Assembly (NCBI RefSeq): GCF_001894885.1
Contig: NZ_BCXB01000006.1
Location: 150,130 to 214,129, forward strand
Length of the DNA stretch: 64,000 nt
Source: Rhodococcus marinonascens NBRC 14363
GTDB lineage: Bacteria > Actinomycetota > Actinomycetes > Mycobacteriales > Mycobacteriaceae
Direction: 5' to 3'
Below the pieces are notes generated by a model. That model was not told where the DNA came from and ran no database searches. It saw nothing but the letters and a program-made list of their open reading frames with translations. The translations under genes and the position numbers were made by a program. Below are positions 1 to 9,681 of the stretch, in pieces (position 1 is the stretch's first letter; each line of letters starts with the position of its first letter).

Positions 1-573
1 GACCGAGTACAGGGCCGCCAGTGTCTGCGGTGTGATGCCCTCGCACAGCGACCCCGCCTTGCGAATCCATGGGGCGAAGACGGCGACGGCACCGATCGGT
101 GCCAGTGAGACTCCGGGGAATCCTGCGGGGACGGGCGGGATGAGTGCTCCGAGCCCGCTGACGATGCCCGTGATGCCAGGCAGGACGGCCAGTCCGCCGA
201 TCACGGTCTCGGCGCCCGGCGCGCTCGTAACGGGTGGCTGATCAAGTGGTGTGTCGGGCAGCGCGAGCGGCGGAACCGGGGGATGCGGGGGCGCGGTTTC
301 GCCGGGAGGCGATGCCGGAATGTAGGGGTCGGTGGCCTGCCTGACGATGTCGGATGCCTGGGACACAATCTGCTCGGCCTGCAGTCGGGCCGGTTCCGGG
401 AGGGTCGCCAGCGCGTCGTCCACCTGGTTCTGGATGTCCGGTGACGCCTGCTCGACCACCTGAATTGCTTCGGATAATTGATCCTTCACCAGTTGTGGCA
501 AATCCGCTCCCTGAACGACAGCCCCCGCTGCGGTGGCGATCGCCACAATGATCGCCGCTGCATCAACCGACAT
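1..573 (-). CDS. Secreted or surface hypothetical protein, Pro-rich, C-terminus beyond window
   Basis: The frame is open from an ATG at 573 to the window edge with no stop, so the C-terminus is missing. A GGAGGA ribosome-binding site lies 7 bases upstream of the ATG, which fixes the start. The N-terminus MSVDAAAIIVAIATAAGAVV is a short hydrophobic stretch that could be a signal peptide or anchor, but it lacks a basic n-region. A Gln/Glu-rich, probably helical segment follows (residues about 25-75, with VKDQLSEAIQVVEQ), then a Pro-rich linker (about 90-120) and a Gly/Pro/Ile-rich hydrophobic part. I do not recognise a family. It is divergent from the small gene at 799. Plus-strand open frames here are shadows. 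Confidence 0.6.
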   Translation of the reverse strand, partial: MSVDAAAIIVAIATAAGAVVQGADLPQLVKDQLSEAIQVVEQASPDIQNQVDDALATLPEPARLQAEQIVSQASDIVRQATDPYIPASPPGETAPPHPPVPPLALPDTPLDQPPVTSAPGAETVIGGLAVLPGITGIVSGLGALIPPVPAGFPGVSLAPIGAVAVFAPWIRKAGSLCEGITPQTLAALYSV

Positions 574-667
574 ACGTGACTCCTCCTACTCGGTGCACCG
601 ACCGAGTGAGTTCACGTTACGACGGGGCACAGGTGGTGCGAGGCGATTCTGTCGGAACTGCTCGGTA

Positions 668-733
668 GAGATCCACGGCCGAGAATTCGGCGGAGATCCA
701 CGGCCGAGAATTCGGCGGAGGTCCACGGCCGAG
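668..733. repeat. 25-bp tandem repeat, about 2.6 copies
   Basis: Copies start at 668, 693 and 718 with a 25-base period. Each contains a GAGATCCACGGCCGAG core followed by AATTCGGCG; the third copy is partial and has one substitution. The array lies in the 225-bp gap between the divergent genes at 573 and 799, so it could hold regulator sites or be simple slippage duplication. Confidence 0.8.
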
Positions 734-798
734 ATCAGAGACAACCCTCCCAGGCTGCTCCCAGGCTGCTCTAAGGTTGATCGGGGAAACTGGTACGC

Positions 799-978
799 AT
801 GAGCCAAGAACCGCACATGCCCCACCTGCTTCCCGTCCGCCGCGCATTGGCCGCCGCCGGACTGGTCGCCTGTGCGGGTATCGCGGCCACCGTCGTCGAG
901 GTCGCTGAATCGACAGTGGCAGCGACCCTTGTCTCGACAGGATCCGGCGCACCGGACGCGGTATCCAGCGGGTTCTAA
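799..978 (+). CDS. 59-aa membrane or secreted small protein upstream of apbE
   Basis: ATG at 799, TAA at 976-978. A basic n-region with VRR is followed by a hydrophobic Ala/Leu/Val stretch (residues about 15-33), which looks like a signal peptide or single membrane segment. The tail is short and Ser/Gly-rich. A GGGGA motif lies about 12 bases upstream of the ATG. The stop is 27 bp before the ApbE-type gene, with a purine-rich ribosome-binding site in the gap, so the two are probably cotranscribed. ApbE partners are often FMN-carrying membrane proteins, but this one is too short to hold a recognisable FMN-binding domain and I see no flavinylation motif. It may be a small accessory protein or a remnant. 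Confidence 0.55.
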   Translation: MSQEPHMPHLLPVRRALAAAGLVACAGIAATVVEVAESTVAATLVSTGSGAPDAVSSGF

Positions 979-1005
979 AACTCGAAGGACCGAAGAAGGT
1001 GCCAC

Positions 1006-1776
1006 ATGACCAGCGCACGCAGCGCCACCGAGTGGTCTACCTGGGGTGTCCATGCCCGTGTCGTCGTCACCGATCCGGACTCGCTCGATTCGGCATCCAA
1101 CCTCATCCACGGCTACCTCGCCGCAGCCGACGCGGCGGTCAATCGGGACCGAACGGATGCCGAGATCCGCTCACTCGGTGAGGGCCGGAACATGGTCACC
1201 CGGATGTTCGCGCGGTTCATCACCGACGCCCTAGCCGCGGCCACAGCCACGGACGGCGCGCTCGACCCCACCTCGTCGGCCCCAGATCCGCACTCGTGGC
1301 GGTCGATCACCGTCGACGACACCGAAGTGACCTTGCCGGCCGGAGTGGAACTCGATCTGACGGCCACGGCGCGGGCCAGTTCTGCCGATCACTGTGCGTC
1401 AGCGACGGCCGAACTGCTGGGGTGCGGCGTCCTGGTGGCCCTCGGCGGAGACATCGCCACCGCCGGAAGTGCACCGCCAGGGGGTTGGCAAGTGCAGGTG
1501 CAGGATCTGCCCGGCGACCCCACCTGTCAGGTGTCGATCCCGTCAGGGGTCGCCGTGGCCACGGCCAGCACCGTCAAACCGCTGTACCCGGACTCGATCT
1601 CGCTGTGGCGCACAGTGTCCGTGGTGGCCCGGTCCTGCCCCCTGGCGAGCGCGTCCAGCAATGCCGCGATCGCGATGGGCGCGGGCGCCGTCGGCTGGCT
1701 CACCGACCTCGAATTGCCCGCCAGACTAGTCGATCAAGAGCTTCGAGTGATCACCATCGGCGGGTGGCCGAGTTGA
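1006..1776 (+). CDS. FAD:protein FMN transferase, ApbE family (divergent)
   Basis: 256 aa. ApbE enzymes transfer FMN from FAD to a Thr/Ser of a partner flavoprotein, usually on the extracytoplasmic side. Family features visible are an N-terminal D..A..DAEIRSL segment (residues about 41-61), a LDLTATARASSADHCA stretch where the family has DLGGIAKGYAVD, then VALGGDIATAG (about 145-155), and a C-terminal block ending in ITIGGW. The usual IAKG lysine is replaced in the TATARAS stretch, so activity is uncertain; this may be a degenerate or actinobacterial variant. No signal peptide is seen. It follows the 59-aa gene by 27 bp and converges on ilvA. Confidence 0.65.
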   Translation: MTSARSATEWSTWGVHARVVVTDPDSLDSASNLIHGYLAAADAAVNRDRTDAEIRSLGEGRNMVTRMFARFITDALAAATATDGALDPTSSAPDPHSWRSITVDDTEVTLPAGVELDLTATARASSADHCASATAELLGCGVLVALGGDIATAGSAPPGGWQVQVQDLPGDPTCQVSIPSGVAVATASTVKPLYPDSISLWRTVSVVARSCPLASASSNAAIAMGAGAVGWLTDLELPARLVDQELRVITIGGWPS

Positions 1777-1807
1777 GTGCGCGGCGGCGAACGGAGCAGA
1801 TCGCACG

Positions 1808-3040
1808 CTACTTCTGCAACCGGACCGAATATCCGGAGGATTCGAGGGCGTCGAGCAGATCCTGCCTGTGTCCCGGACCGCGGGTCTCGACGGTCAGGAA
1901 CACTTCCACCTCGTCGAGCGCGAGCGTGCCACCCGTGCGTGAGTGGACGACATCCACCACGCTGGCGCCGTTGCCACTGACGACCCCGATTAGTCCGACC
2001 AGCCCGCCTGGTCGGTCCGGAATAGTCACGTGCACACCGAGATAACGTCCCGCCGCCCTGAGACCGTGGTTGACCACATGAGTGAGCAGGAGAGGATCGA
2101 TGTTGCCGCCCGAGAGCACTGCGCACACCTTGCCGGTGAGTCCGAGTTCCTCTGTCGAGCAACTAATCAACGCAGCCACCGCAGCCGCACCTGCCGGTTC
2201 TACGATGAGCTTCGCTCGCTCGAGGCACAGTAGCAACGCCCGGGACAGCGCGTCCTCGCTCACCGTGACGATCACGTCGACCTGCGTTTCTACGTGGGCA
2301 AACGGTACGTCGCCCGGCCTACCCACCGCGATACCGTCGGCCATGGTCGACATCGTCTCCAACGGAATCGGGCGGCCCTCCGCCAGCGAGCCCGGCCAGG
2401 CGGCGGCCTGTTCGGCTTGGACACCGACGATGCGGACGTCCGGTCGGGTGGCCTTCACCGCTGCGGCAATACCTGCGATCAGCCCGCCGCCACCGGTCGG
2501 GACCACGATGGTACCGACGTCGGATTCCTGCTCGAGGATCTCGAGCCCGACAGTGCCCTGGCCCGCGACGATGTCGGCGTGGTCGAAGGGGTGGATCAGG
2601 ACGGCCCCCGTTTCCTCCGCGAACGCGCGCGCGGCAACGAGCGCGTCGTCCACGGTGTCCCCGGCGAGATGGACCGTCGCGCCATACGTCTTGGTCGCGA
2701 TGAGCTTGGGGAGCGGTGCGCCGGCGGGCATGAACACGGTGGACGCAATGCCCAGCTCCGTCGCCGCCCACGCCACACCCTGGGCGTGATTACCCGCACT
2801 TGCCGCGACAACCCCTCCTGCCCGTTCGGCCATCGACAGGTTCGCTATCCGGTTATATGCACCACGTGGCTTGAAAGATCCTGTGCGCTGAAGATTTTCA
2901 CACTTCAGCAACACATCATTTCCGCACCGTTCCGACAGCGCCCGAGACGCGATCACCGGCGTACGGCGGATGACGGGGCCCAGCAGCTTGCGAGCCGCTC
3001 TGATCTGATCCAGCGTAACGAGTTCCACGCTGGCCAGCAT
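1808..3040 (-). CDS. ilvA: Threonine ammonia-lyase (threonine dehydratase)
   Basis: 410 aa, close to the short-type family length. This PLP enzyme deaminates L-threonine to 2-oxobutanoate, the first step of isoleucine synthesis; related short forms are catabolic. The PLP lysine is in SFKPRGAYN (K57). The phosphate-binding glycine loop is PTGGGGLIAG, and SGGNIDP lies near the end of the catalytic domain. Residues about 330-410 form a single ACT-like regulatory domain (GVHVTIPDRPGGLVGLIG), consistent with amino-acid allostery. The start ATG lies 63 bp from the metB stop on the same strand, so the pair could be transcribed together, although the gap holds tandem repeats. Confidence 0.93.
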   Translation of the reverse strand: MLASVELVTLDQIRAARKLLGPVIRRTPVIASRALSERCGNDVLLKCENLQRTGSFKPRGAYNRIANLSMAERAGGVVAASAGNHAQGVAWAATELGIASTVFMPAGAPLPKLIATKTYGATVHLAGDTVDDALVAARAFAEETGAVLIHPFDHADIVAGQGTVGLEILEQESDVGTIVVPTGGGGLIAGIAAAVKATRPDVRIVGVQAEQAAAWPGSLAEGRPIPLETMSTMADGIAVGRPGDVPFAHVETQVDVIVTVSEDALSRALLLCLERAKLIVEPAGAAAVAALISCSTEELGLTGKVCAVLSGGNIDPLLLTHVVNHGLRAAGRYLGVHVTIPDRPGGLVGLIGVVSGNGASVVDVVHSRTGGTLALDEVEVFLTVETRGPGHRQDLLDALESSGYSVRLQK

Positions 3041-3052
3041 AGGGCGCTCCAG

Positions 3053-3120
3053 TCCTATTCAGAGCCTGCCTACTTCAGAGCCTGCCCTACTTCAGAGCCT
3101 GCCCTACTTCAGAGCCTGCT
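3053..3120. repeat. 17-bp tandem repeat covering the metB 3' end
   Basis: Units of 17 bp (core CTACTTCAGAGCCTGCC) start at 3070, 3087 and 3104, preceded by a degenerate fourth copy. The unit at 3104 contains the last codons (QALK) and the TAG stop of metB, so the gene end has been duplicated downstream at least twice. Confidence 0.9.
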
Positions 3121-4276
3121 CGATGTCGCCGACGAGATCGGCCGCATCCTCGATGCCGACGGACAAGCGCACCAGATCGTCCGGGACCTCTAACAGGGAA
3201 CCGGCGGTCGAGGCGTGCGTCATGGCACCGGGATGCTCGATCAGCGACTCGACGCCGCCGAGCGATTCGGCCAGCGTGAAGATCTCGGTGCGCGAGCAGA
3301 GTTCGAGGGCGGCCGCCTTGCCGCCGGCAAGGCGGACCGAGATCATGCCACCGAAGCGTCGCATCTGCTTCTCCGCCACCTTGTGACCGGGGTGCGACTC
3401 AAGTCCGGGGTAGATCACCTGGGACACCGCGGAGTGCCCGCTGAGCAGTTCGACGACCTTCTCCGCATTGTCGCTGTGCCGCTCCATTCGCAGCGCGAGG
3501 GTCTTGATCCCGCGCAGAGTGAGGAACGCGTCGAACGGGCCGGGCACGGCGCCCGCGCCGTTCTGCAGGAACGCGAAGGCTGTGTCCAACTCTTCGTCGT
3601 CGGTGACGAGCGCGCCGCCGACGACATCGGAGTGTCCGCCGATGTACTTGGTGGTGGAATGCAGCGCCACATCCGCACCCAGCTGCAACGGCTGCTGCAG
3701 GTAGGGGGAGGCAAACGTGTTGTCGACGACGATTTTCGCGTCCGCGTCGTGCGCCACCTCGGCGAGCGCCTCGATATCGCCGACGTTGAGTAGAGGGTTT
3801 GTGGGAGTCTCGACCCACACGAGTTTGGTGTTGGGCCGGATGGCCGCGCGGACGGCGTCGACGTCGGACACTGCGGCCGGTGTGTACTCGATGCCCCACT
3901 GCGTGAAGACCTTGTCGATCAGCCGGAACGTTCCGCCATATGCATCGTTCGGAATGACGAGGTGGTCGCCGGGGCGGAGCACGGCACGCAGCAGGCAGTC
4001 GGTGGCAGCCATGCCCGAGCCGAAGGCGCGACCGTACGCACCCGACTCGAGGGCAGCGAGGTTCGCTTCGAGCGGTCGCCGCGTGGGGTTGCCGGTGCGT
4101 GCATATTCGAACCCGTTCCGCATGCCGCCGACGCCATCCTGGGCGAATGTCGAACTCGCGTAGATCGGGACGTTGACGGCACCAGTCTGCGGGTCAGGGT
4201 CGAATCCTGCGTGCACGGCTTTGGTGGAGAAACCCTGCCAGCTGATGTTGTCCGCTTTGCTCCGCTGCTCACTCAT
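3104..4276 (-). CDS. metB: Cystathionine gamma-synthase
   Basis: 390 aa from the ATG at 4276 (MSEQRSKADNISW); the open frame continues upstream, but this start matches the family N-terminus. It makes cystathionine from an O-acylated homoserine and cysteine in methionine synthesis. Trans-sulfuration family marks are visible: YARTGNPTR (60-67), FGSGMAAT (85-92), VVDNTFASPYLQ (183-194), the PLP lysine in HSTTKYIGGHSD (K210), and SLGGVESLIEHP near the C-terminus. In M. tuberculosis metB lies close to cbs; here three genes for copper and heme functions lie between them. Family members can also be gamma-lyases or O-acylhomoserine sulfhydrylases; the cbs neighbour favours trans-sulfuration. Confidence 0.92.
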   Translation of the reverse strand: MSEQRSKADNISWQGFSTKAVHAGFDPDPQTGAVNVPIYASSTFAQDGVGGMRNGFEYARTGNPTRRPLEANLAALESGAYGRAFGSGMAATDCLLRAVLRPGDHLVIPNDAYGGTFRLIDKVFTQWGIEYTPAAVSDVDAVRAAIRPNTKLVWVETPTNPLLNVGDIEALAEVAHDADAKIVVDNTFASPYLQQPLQLGADVALHSTTKYIGGHSDVVGGALVTDDEELDTAFAFLQNGAGAVPGPFDAFLTLRGIKTLALRMERHSDNAEKVVELLSGHSAVSQVIYPGLESHPGHKVAEKQMRRFGGMISVRLAGGKAAALELCSRTEIFTLAESLGGVESLIEHPGAMTHASTAGSLLEVPDDLVRLSVGIEDAADLVGDIEQALK

Positions 4277-4451
4277 GGCCACCACCCTAGTGGGAACCCG
4301 TGGCCCAGATAGTCGGCGATCGCGACCTGGACGTTCCGGTGAGCCCCAGAGGAGCGACCGTGGGTCGACCCCCACTACCGGACTCGAGACACGCAGACGT
4401 GCGGAGGTGGCGAGGTGCAGGCCCTGGCGGGAGGAGCGGTACTCTCGCGGG

Positions 4452-4982
4452 GTGAATTCACGGGTCGAGGTGCTTGCGCGGGTGCGCGGCGCCACCGTGG
4501 GTTCACTTTCCGGCGCAGTCAGTATCGCCGCGCACGGCATCGCCGGTGGCGGGATGCCCCCGGGTGAGGCTGCAGTGGTGCTTCTGCTGGCCGCGTGCGC
4601 CGCCGTGGGTGCGGCGGTGGCCTCCATCCGGGTGAGCGACCGAGATTGGCCGTTCCTCATCGCCGCGCTCACCGCAGGTCAGCTGATCGGACACGCCACG
4701 CTCGGGTTGGCCGGCGACCATGCGCACGGCCTGGGGCTGTCGTCCCCGATGATCACTGCTCACGTGGCCGCGATCGCGATCTCCGCAGGTTTGGTACGCG
4801 GCACCGAACGCGCCTGCCTACGGGCTCTGGCGGCATTGACCCGAATCATTCTTACGGTGCTCGCCCCGCTGCGGGTCGATACCGGCACCTGGTCCGCGAC
4901 CCCGGTCTCCCGGGCGAAGCTGTCGCTGTGGCTGCTGGTGGGCGCCGCCGCCGGTACCCGCGGTCCACCCGCATTCGTGTAA
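4452..4982 (+). CDS. Small integral membrane protein upstream of PCuAC
   Basis: 176 aa from a GTG at 4452 (VNSRVEVLARVRG). About four hydrophobic segments are visible: residues about 15-30, 38-58, 68-85 and 100-118. A His-rich stretch, GDHAHGLGLSSPMITAH, sits between the third and fourth and could face outwards and bind metal. I do not recognise a named family. It is followed at 190 bp by the PCuAC copper chaperone and then a DyP peroxidase on the same strand, so a role in copper or heme handling at the membrane is a reasonable guess. The start is uncertain because no strong ribosome-binding site is seen. Confidence 0.6.
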   Translation: MNSRVEVLARVRGATVGSLSGAVSIAAHGIAGGGMPPGEAAVVLLLAACAAVGAAVASIRVSDRDWPFLIAALTAGQLIGHATLGLAGDHAHGLGLSSPMITAHVAAIAISAGLVRGTERACLRALAALTRIILTVLAPLRVDTGTWSATPVSRAKLSLWLLVGAAAGTRGPPAFV

Positions 4983-5173
4983 GTCGAATCTCGACACCGC
5001 CCCTCGTTCCGCGGCGTGATCGCGTTCTGGCCGCAATCCACACCGGATGGCCCGCCGGGACACACCGTGGTCGGGGCTGCACCGGCGCTACCGCCGCGCA
5101 CATCATTGCGTCGCCGGGGCACGCGGCGAACCCACATGCCTCTCGCGCATACCCCTACATCTTGGAGAAACAC

Positions 5174-5725
5174 ATGTCTTCTTTCACCATTCGACGCCTC
5201 GCCGCCGGTGGCGCGGTTACCAGCCTGCTCCTGGCCGGATGCTCGGCGGTCGTTGATGGCCCACTCACCGGCACCGACTCCGATGCCGTGACCGTATCGG
5301 ACCAGTGGGTCAAGGCCGCCGAATCCGGGATGAGCTCTGCGTTCGCGCAACTGTCCAACATCGGGGACCGGGACGTGCGGATCGTGGCCGTGTCCAGTCC
5401 CGCCTCGGCCCGGGCGGAACTGCATGAAGTCACCACCCGCGCCGACGGCACCGCCGTGATGCGGCAAAAGCAGGGCGGTATGACAGTCCCGGCAAACAGC
5501 ACCCACACCCTCGTCCCGGGCGGAGACCATCTGATGCTGCTCGACCTGACCGATCCACTCGCTCCGGGCATGACCACCACCCTCTCCCTCATATTCGAGG
5601 ACGGATCGACCATGAGCTTCGACGCACAGGTACGGGACTTCTCCGGCAACCAGAAGAGCTACGACCCCACCGGCGGCCACGGCTCCGCCCCCGCCGCCGC
5701 TCCCATGCCCGGACACGGTGCCTGA
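5174..5725 (+). CDS. PCuAC-type periplasmic copper chaperone lipoprotein
   Basis: 183 aa. The N-terminus MSSFTIRRLAAGGAVTSLLL ends in a lipobox, LLLAGC, so the mature protein is a lipoprotein. The PCuAC (DUF461) domain binds extracytoplasmic Cu(I) and delivers it to cytochrome c oxidase or other cuproproteins. The copper motif is present: ELHEV, then VMRQKQGGM, then PGGDHLMLLDL, giving the His...Met...His-x-Met pattern. The tail (about 160-183) is rich in Gly, His and Pro with PMPGHGA, perhaps extra copper ligands. A GGAGAAA ribosome-binding site precedes the ATG. The stop overlaps the DyP start by 8 bp, so translation of the two is likely coupled. Confidence 0.88.
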   Translation: MSSFTIRRLAAGGAVTSLLLAGCSAVVDGPLTGTDSDAVTVSDQWVKAAESGMSSAFAQLSNIGDRDVRIVAVSSPASARAELHEVTTRADGTAVMRQKQGGMTVPANSTHTLVPGGDHLMLLDLTDPLAPGMTTTLSLIFEDGSTMSFDAQVRDFSGNQKSYDPTGGHGSAPAAAPMPGHGA

Positions 5726-6968
5726 GCAGACCACCCCGTCCGCCCGCGGGCTGAGTCGGCGGCACCTGCTCACAGGTGCCGCCGCGCTCGGGACCGCGGG
5801 GCTCGGGACCGCCGCGCTCGGGACCGCGGGGCTCGGGACCGCGGGGCTCGGATGGGGGGCACACCACACCGCCACCCCTGTTGACGGCGACATGGCCGAA
5901 CCGTTCCACGGCACCCACCAGGGTGGGATCGCCACCCCACCACAGGCGAACGCCCGGTTCGTCGGTCTGGATCTGGGGGAGGGCGCCGACCGGGCCACCG
6001 TGTCGGGACTGCTGAAGGTGTGGACCGAGGACGCCGCTCGCCTGACCCGCGGCGAGCCCGCGCTGGCGGACACCGAACCCGAACTCGCCGCCACTCCTGC
6101 CCGGCTGACCGTGACCGTCGGCATCGGCCCCGGAGTATTCGCCGCCGCCGATGCCGTCGACCGCCAGCCCTCGTGGCTGCGGCCACTGCCTGTGTTCTCC
6201 ATCGATCGTCTCGACGACAGCGCATGGAGACAAACCGACCTGCTGCTTCAGGTCTGCGCCGACGACCCCGTCGCGGTGGCGCACGCGGTCCGGGTGTTGA
6301 TCAAGAACGTCCGATCCCTGGTCACGGTGCGCTGGTCCCAACGGGGTTTCCAGCATGCCCGCCGAAGCCGACCGGACGGCACCACGATGCGCAACCTCAT
6401 GGGACAGGTAGACGGCACCGCCAACCCGGCCACCGACCAGTTCGACCGCCTCGTGTGGGACGACGGCAGCAAGTACCCGTGGCTCGCCGGCGGCACCTCC
6501 CTGGTGCTGCGCCGGATCCGCATGGAACTGGACACTTGGGAGGAAATCGACCGCTCCGGAAGGGAATTAACCGTCGGCCGCACCCTCGATACCGGGGCGC
6601 CGCTGACCGGCACCGACGAGCACGACGAGCCCGACTTCGCAGCCACCGACCGGCATGGCATCCCGGTGATCCCGCCGTCGTCGCACATCGCCCGCGCCCA
6701 CCACACCCACGACGGTGAACGGTTCCATCGCCGCGCCTACAACTACGACGACCCACCCGAACCTGGTCACGTGTCGAACTCGGGGCTGATATTCGCCTCC
6801 TACCAACGAGACATCGACACCCAGTTCCTGCCCGTCCAACAACGTCTCGCCGAGTTCGATGCCCTCAACCAGTGGACCACTCCGATCGGGTCCGCGGTCT
6901 ACGCCATCCCACCCGGTACCGCGCCGGGCCACTACCTCGGGCAGACGTTGCTCGGTACCCTCACCTGA
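5718..6968 (+). CDS. Tat-exported DyP-type heme peroxidase (EfeB-like)
   Basis: 416 aa from a GTG at 5718. The N-terminus has the Tat motif SRRHLLTG followed by an unusual LGTAG/LGTAA repeat (residues about 23-44). Dye-decolorizing peroxidases oxidise phenolics and dyes with H2O2 using heme; EfeB types take part in iron uptake. The catalytic Asp motif GxxDG is intact as GQVDGTANP (about 223-231), the proximal His lies in PSSHIARAH, and the distal Arg region is RRAYNYDDP. The C-terminal FASYQRD..TQF block is typical. It overlaps the PCuAC gene by 8 bp, which suggests a shared extracytoplasmic metal or heme process. A paralogue at 34244 lacks the active-site Asp. Confidence 0.9.
   Translation: MPEQTTPSARGLSRRHLLTGAAALGTAGLGTAALGTAGLGTAGLGWGAHHTATPVDGDMAEPFHGTHQGGIATPPQANARFVGLDLGEGADRATVSGLLKVWTEDAARLTRGEPALADTEPELAATPARLTVTVGIGPGVFAAADAVDRQPSWLRPLPVFSIDRLDDSAWRQTDLLLQVCADDPVAVAHAVRVLIKNVRSLVTVRWSQRGFQHARRSRPDGTTMRNLMGQVDGTANPATDQFDRLVWDDGSKYPWLAGGTSLVLRRIRMELDTWEEIDRSGRELTVGRTLDTGAPLTGTDEHDEPDFAATDRHGIPVIPPSSHIARAHHTHDGERFHRRAYNYDDPPEPGHVSNSGLIFASYQRDIDTQFLPVQQRLAEFDALNQWTTPIGSAVYAIPPGTAPGHYLGQTLLGTLT
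5786..5851 (+). repeat. 15-bp in-frame tandem repeat in the DyP signal peptide
   Basis: Four copies of a 15-base unit (GCTCGGGACCGC plus GGG or CGC) and a partial fifth encode repeated LGTAG/LGTAA. They lengthen the hydrophobic core of the Tat signal peptide. The copy number is likely to vary between strains by slippage without breaking the frame. Confidence 0.85.
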
Positions 6969-7101
6969 CCGATCGCCAGGGTATCGACCGGAACCACCGC
7001 GTGAACACCGGGAAACGCGGCTCTGGTTTCCGGCCGGCGCCACCGCATCGGTCGTCACGTCGGGGAGCGGCCTCCTGGTATCCGCTCCCCGACGCGGCGT
7101 T

Positions 7102-8487
<1,386 letters not shown>

Positions 8488-8611
8488 GGCTCCATGTTCC
8501 CAGACGCGATGACCTGATGCTCAGAGACATCCGGCACGGGCCTTTCGATCCGACTAGATTGGTATGGACATAGTCCGCTGGAACCGGTGAGGTGAGCAAC
8601 ATAGCGGAGGG

Positions 8612-9505
8612 GTGAGGTCAGTGCCGAGGAGCACCTGGCAGACCGGAGTGCAGGCCGGAGCCACGGCTGTCGTGGCAGGTTTGAGTGCAGGCACGCTCAC
8701 GTGGGTGGCGCACTCTTATCTGATGTCGCAGGCCACCAGGGCCAGAGACGTCATCGGACGCAGCGTTGCGAAGCCCCCGGAAGCCGACGGTGTCTACGCC
8801 CCGGGCAGTACCGTTCCTGAGCGGTGGCGGCGGAGCACACGATATGACGTTCACCTGATGATCTTCGGTGACTCTTCGGCTGCGGGCGTCGGTTGCATGT
8901 CGGCCGAGGAGGTGCCCGGCGTGCAGATCGCGCATCGGCTGGCCGAAGAGACCCGGAAGCGAGTCCGTCTCAGTACCAAGGCCATCGGAGGAGCCACGTC
9001 CCGTGGCCTGAGCGGGCAGGTGGACGCGATGTTGGTGGCCGGGCCACCGCCGGATGCAGCGGTGATCCTGGTCGGCGCCAACGACGTGACGTCCAAGAAT
9101 TCGATCAGGGCGTCGGCGCGCAGGCTCGGTGTGGCAGTCGAGCGACTGCGCAAGCACAACTGCGTCGTCGTCGTCGGGACGTGCCCCGACCTCGGTATGG
9201 TCGCGGCGATTCCGCAACCCCTGCGCACCGTCGTGGGAACCTGGGCGTCGCGACTGGCCCGGGCACAGGCAGCAGCGACCCGCGCGGCGGGTGGGCATCC
9301 GGTGGCGCTGGCCGACCTTCTTGCACCCGAGTTCCGGGCCTCACCTGACCGGATGTTCTCCTCCGACCACTTCCATCCCTCTGCGGCGGGGTACGAACTG
9401 GCAGCGATCCAGATCGCGCCGGTTCTTGCGACCGCTCTGGGCATCGGGGACGGAGACCCTCGTTCCTATCCGCACGAGATGTCGGAGGCTGACGGAGCCT
9501 CGTGA
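8612..9505 (+). CDS. SGNH/GDSL-family hydrolase, membrane-anchored or exported
   Basis: 297 aa from a GTG at 8612. Residues about 12-38 form a hydrophobic N-terminal segment (signal peptide or anchor), so it probably acts at the cell envelope. SGNH blocks are visible: GDSSAAGVG with nucleophile S88, a Gly in the second block (TSRGLSGQ), VGANDV for block III Asn, and SSDHFHPSAAGY with catalytic Asp and His. Substrate is unknown; esterase or deacylase activity on envelope lipids or glycans is possible. M. tuberculosis has a homologue at the same position (Rv1075c, from memory), so this belongs to the conserved cbs-thiolase block. Confidence 0.87.
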   Translation: MRSVPRSTWQTGVQAGATAVVAGLSAGTLTWVAHSYLMSQATRARDVIGRSVAKPPEADGVYAPGSTVPERWRRSTRYDVHLMIFGDSSAAGVGCMSAEEVPGVQIAHRLAEETRKRVRLSTKAIGGATSRGLSGQVDAMLVAGPPPDAAVILVGANDVTSKNSIRASARRLGVAVERLRKHNCVVVVGTCPDLGMVAAIPQPLRTVVGTWASRLARAQAAATRAAGGHPVALADLLAPEFRASPDRMFSSDHFHPSAAGYELAAIQIAPVLATALGIGDGDPRSYPHEMSEADGAS

Positions 9506-9681
9506 GCTGCCGCCACGAATGACGTAGTCGCTCCGCGGTTTTCAACGGTGATCAGCGTGGGCTCAGTCGTTAAACGAGACGGCGGTGTCGCTCAGGTCAC
9601 GAGGCAACGTATGTTGTCGGGAAGGCCATGAGAACTGGAGGTCTGAACACAGCGAGGACCCCAGACGACAAAGGAGTTTCC

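Noticed and set aside
4277..4451. SAM riboswitch upstream of metB
   Set aside because: I could not fold a convincing SAM-I or SAM-II core in this 175-bp gap by eye.
4760..6202. 480-codon minus-strand open frame
   Set aside because: Antisense to the PCuAC and DyP genes; the Pro/Arg/Ala-rich repeats mirror the LGTAG repeat.
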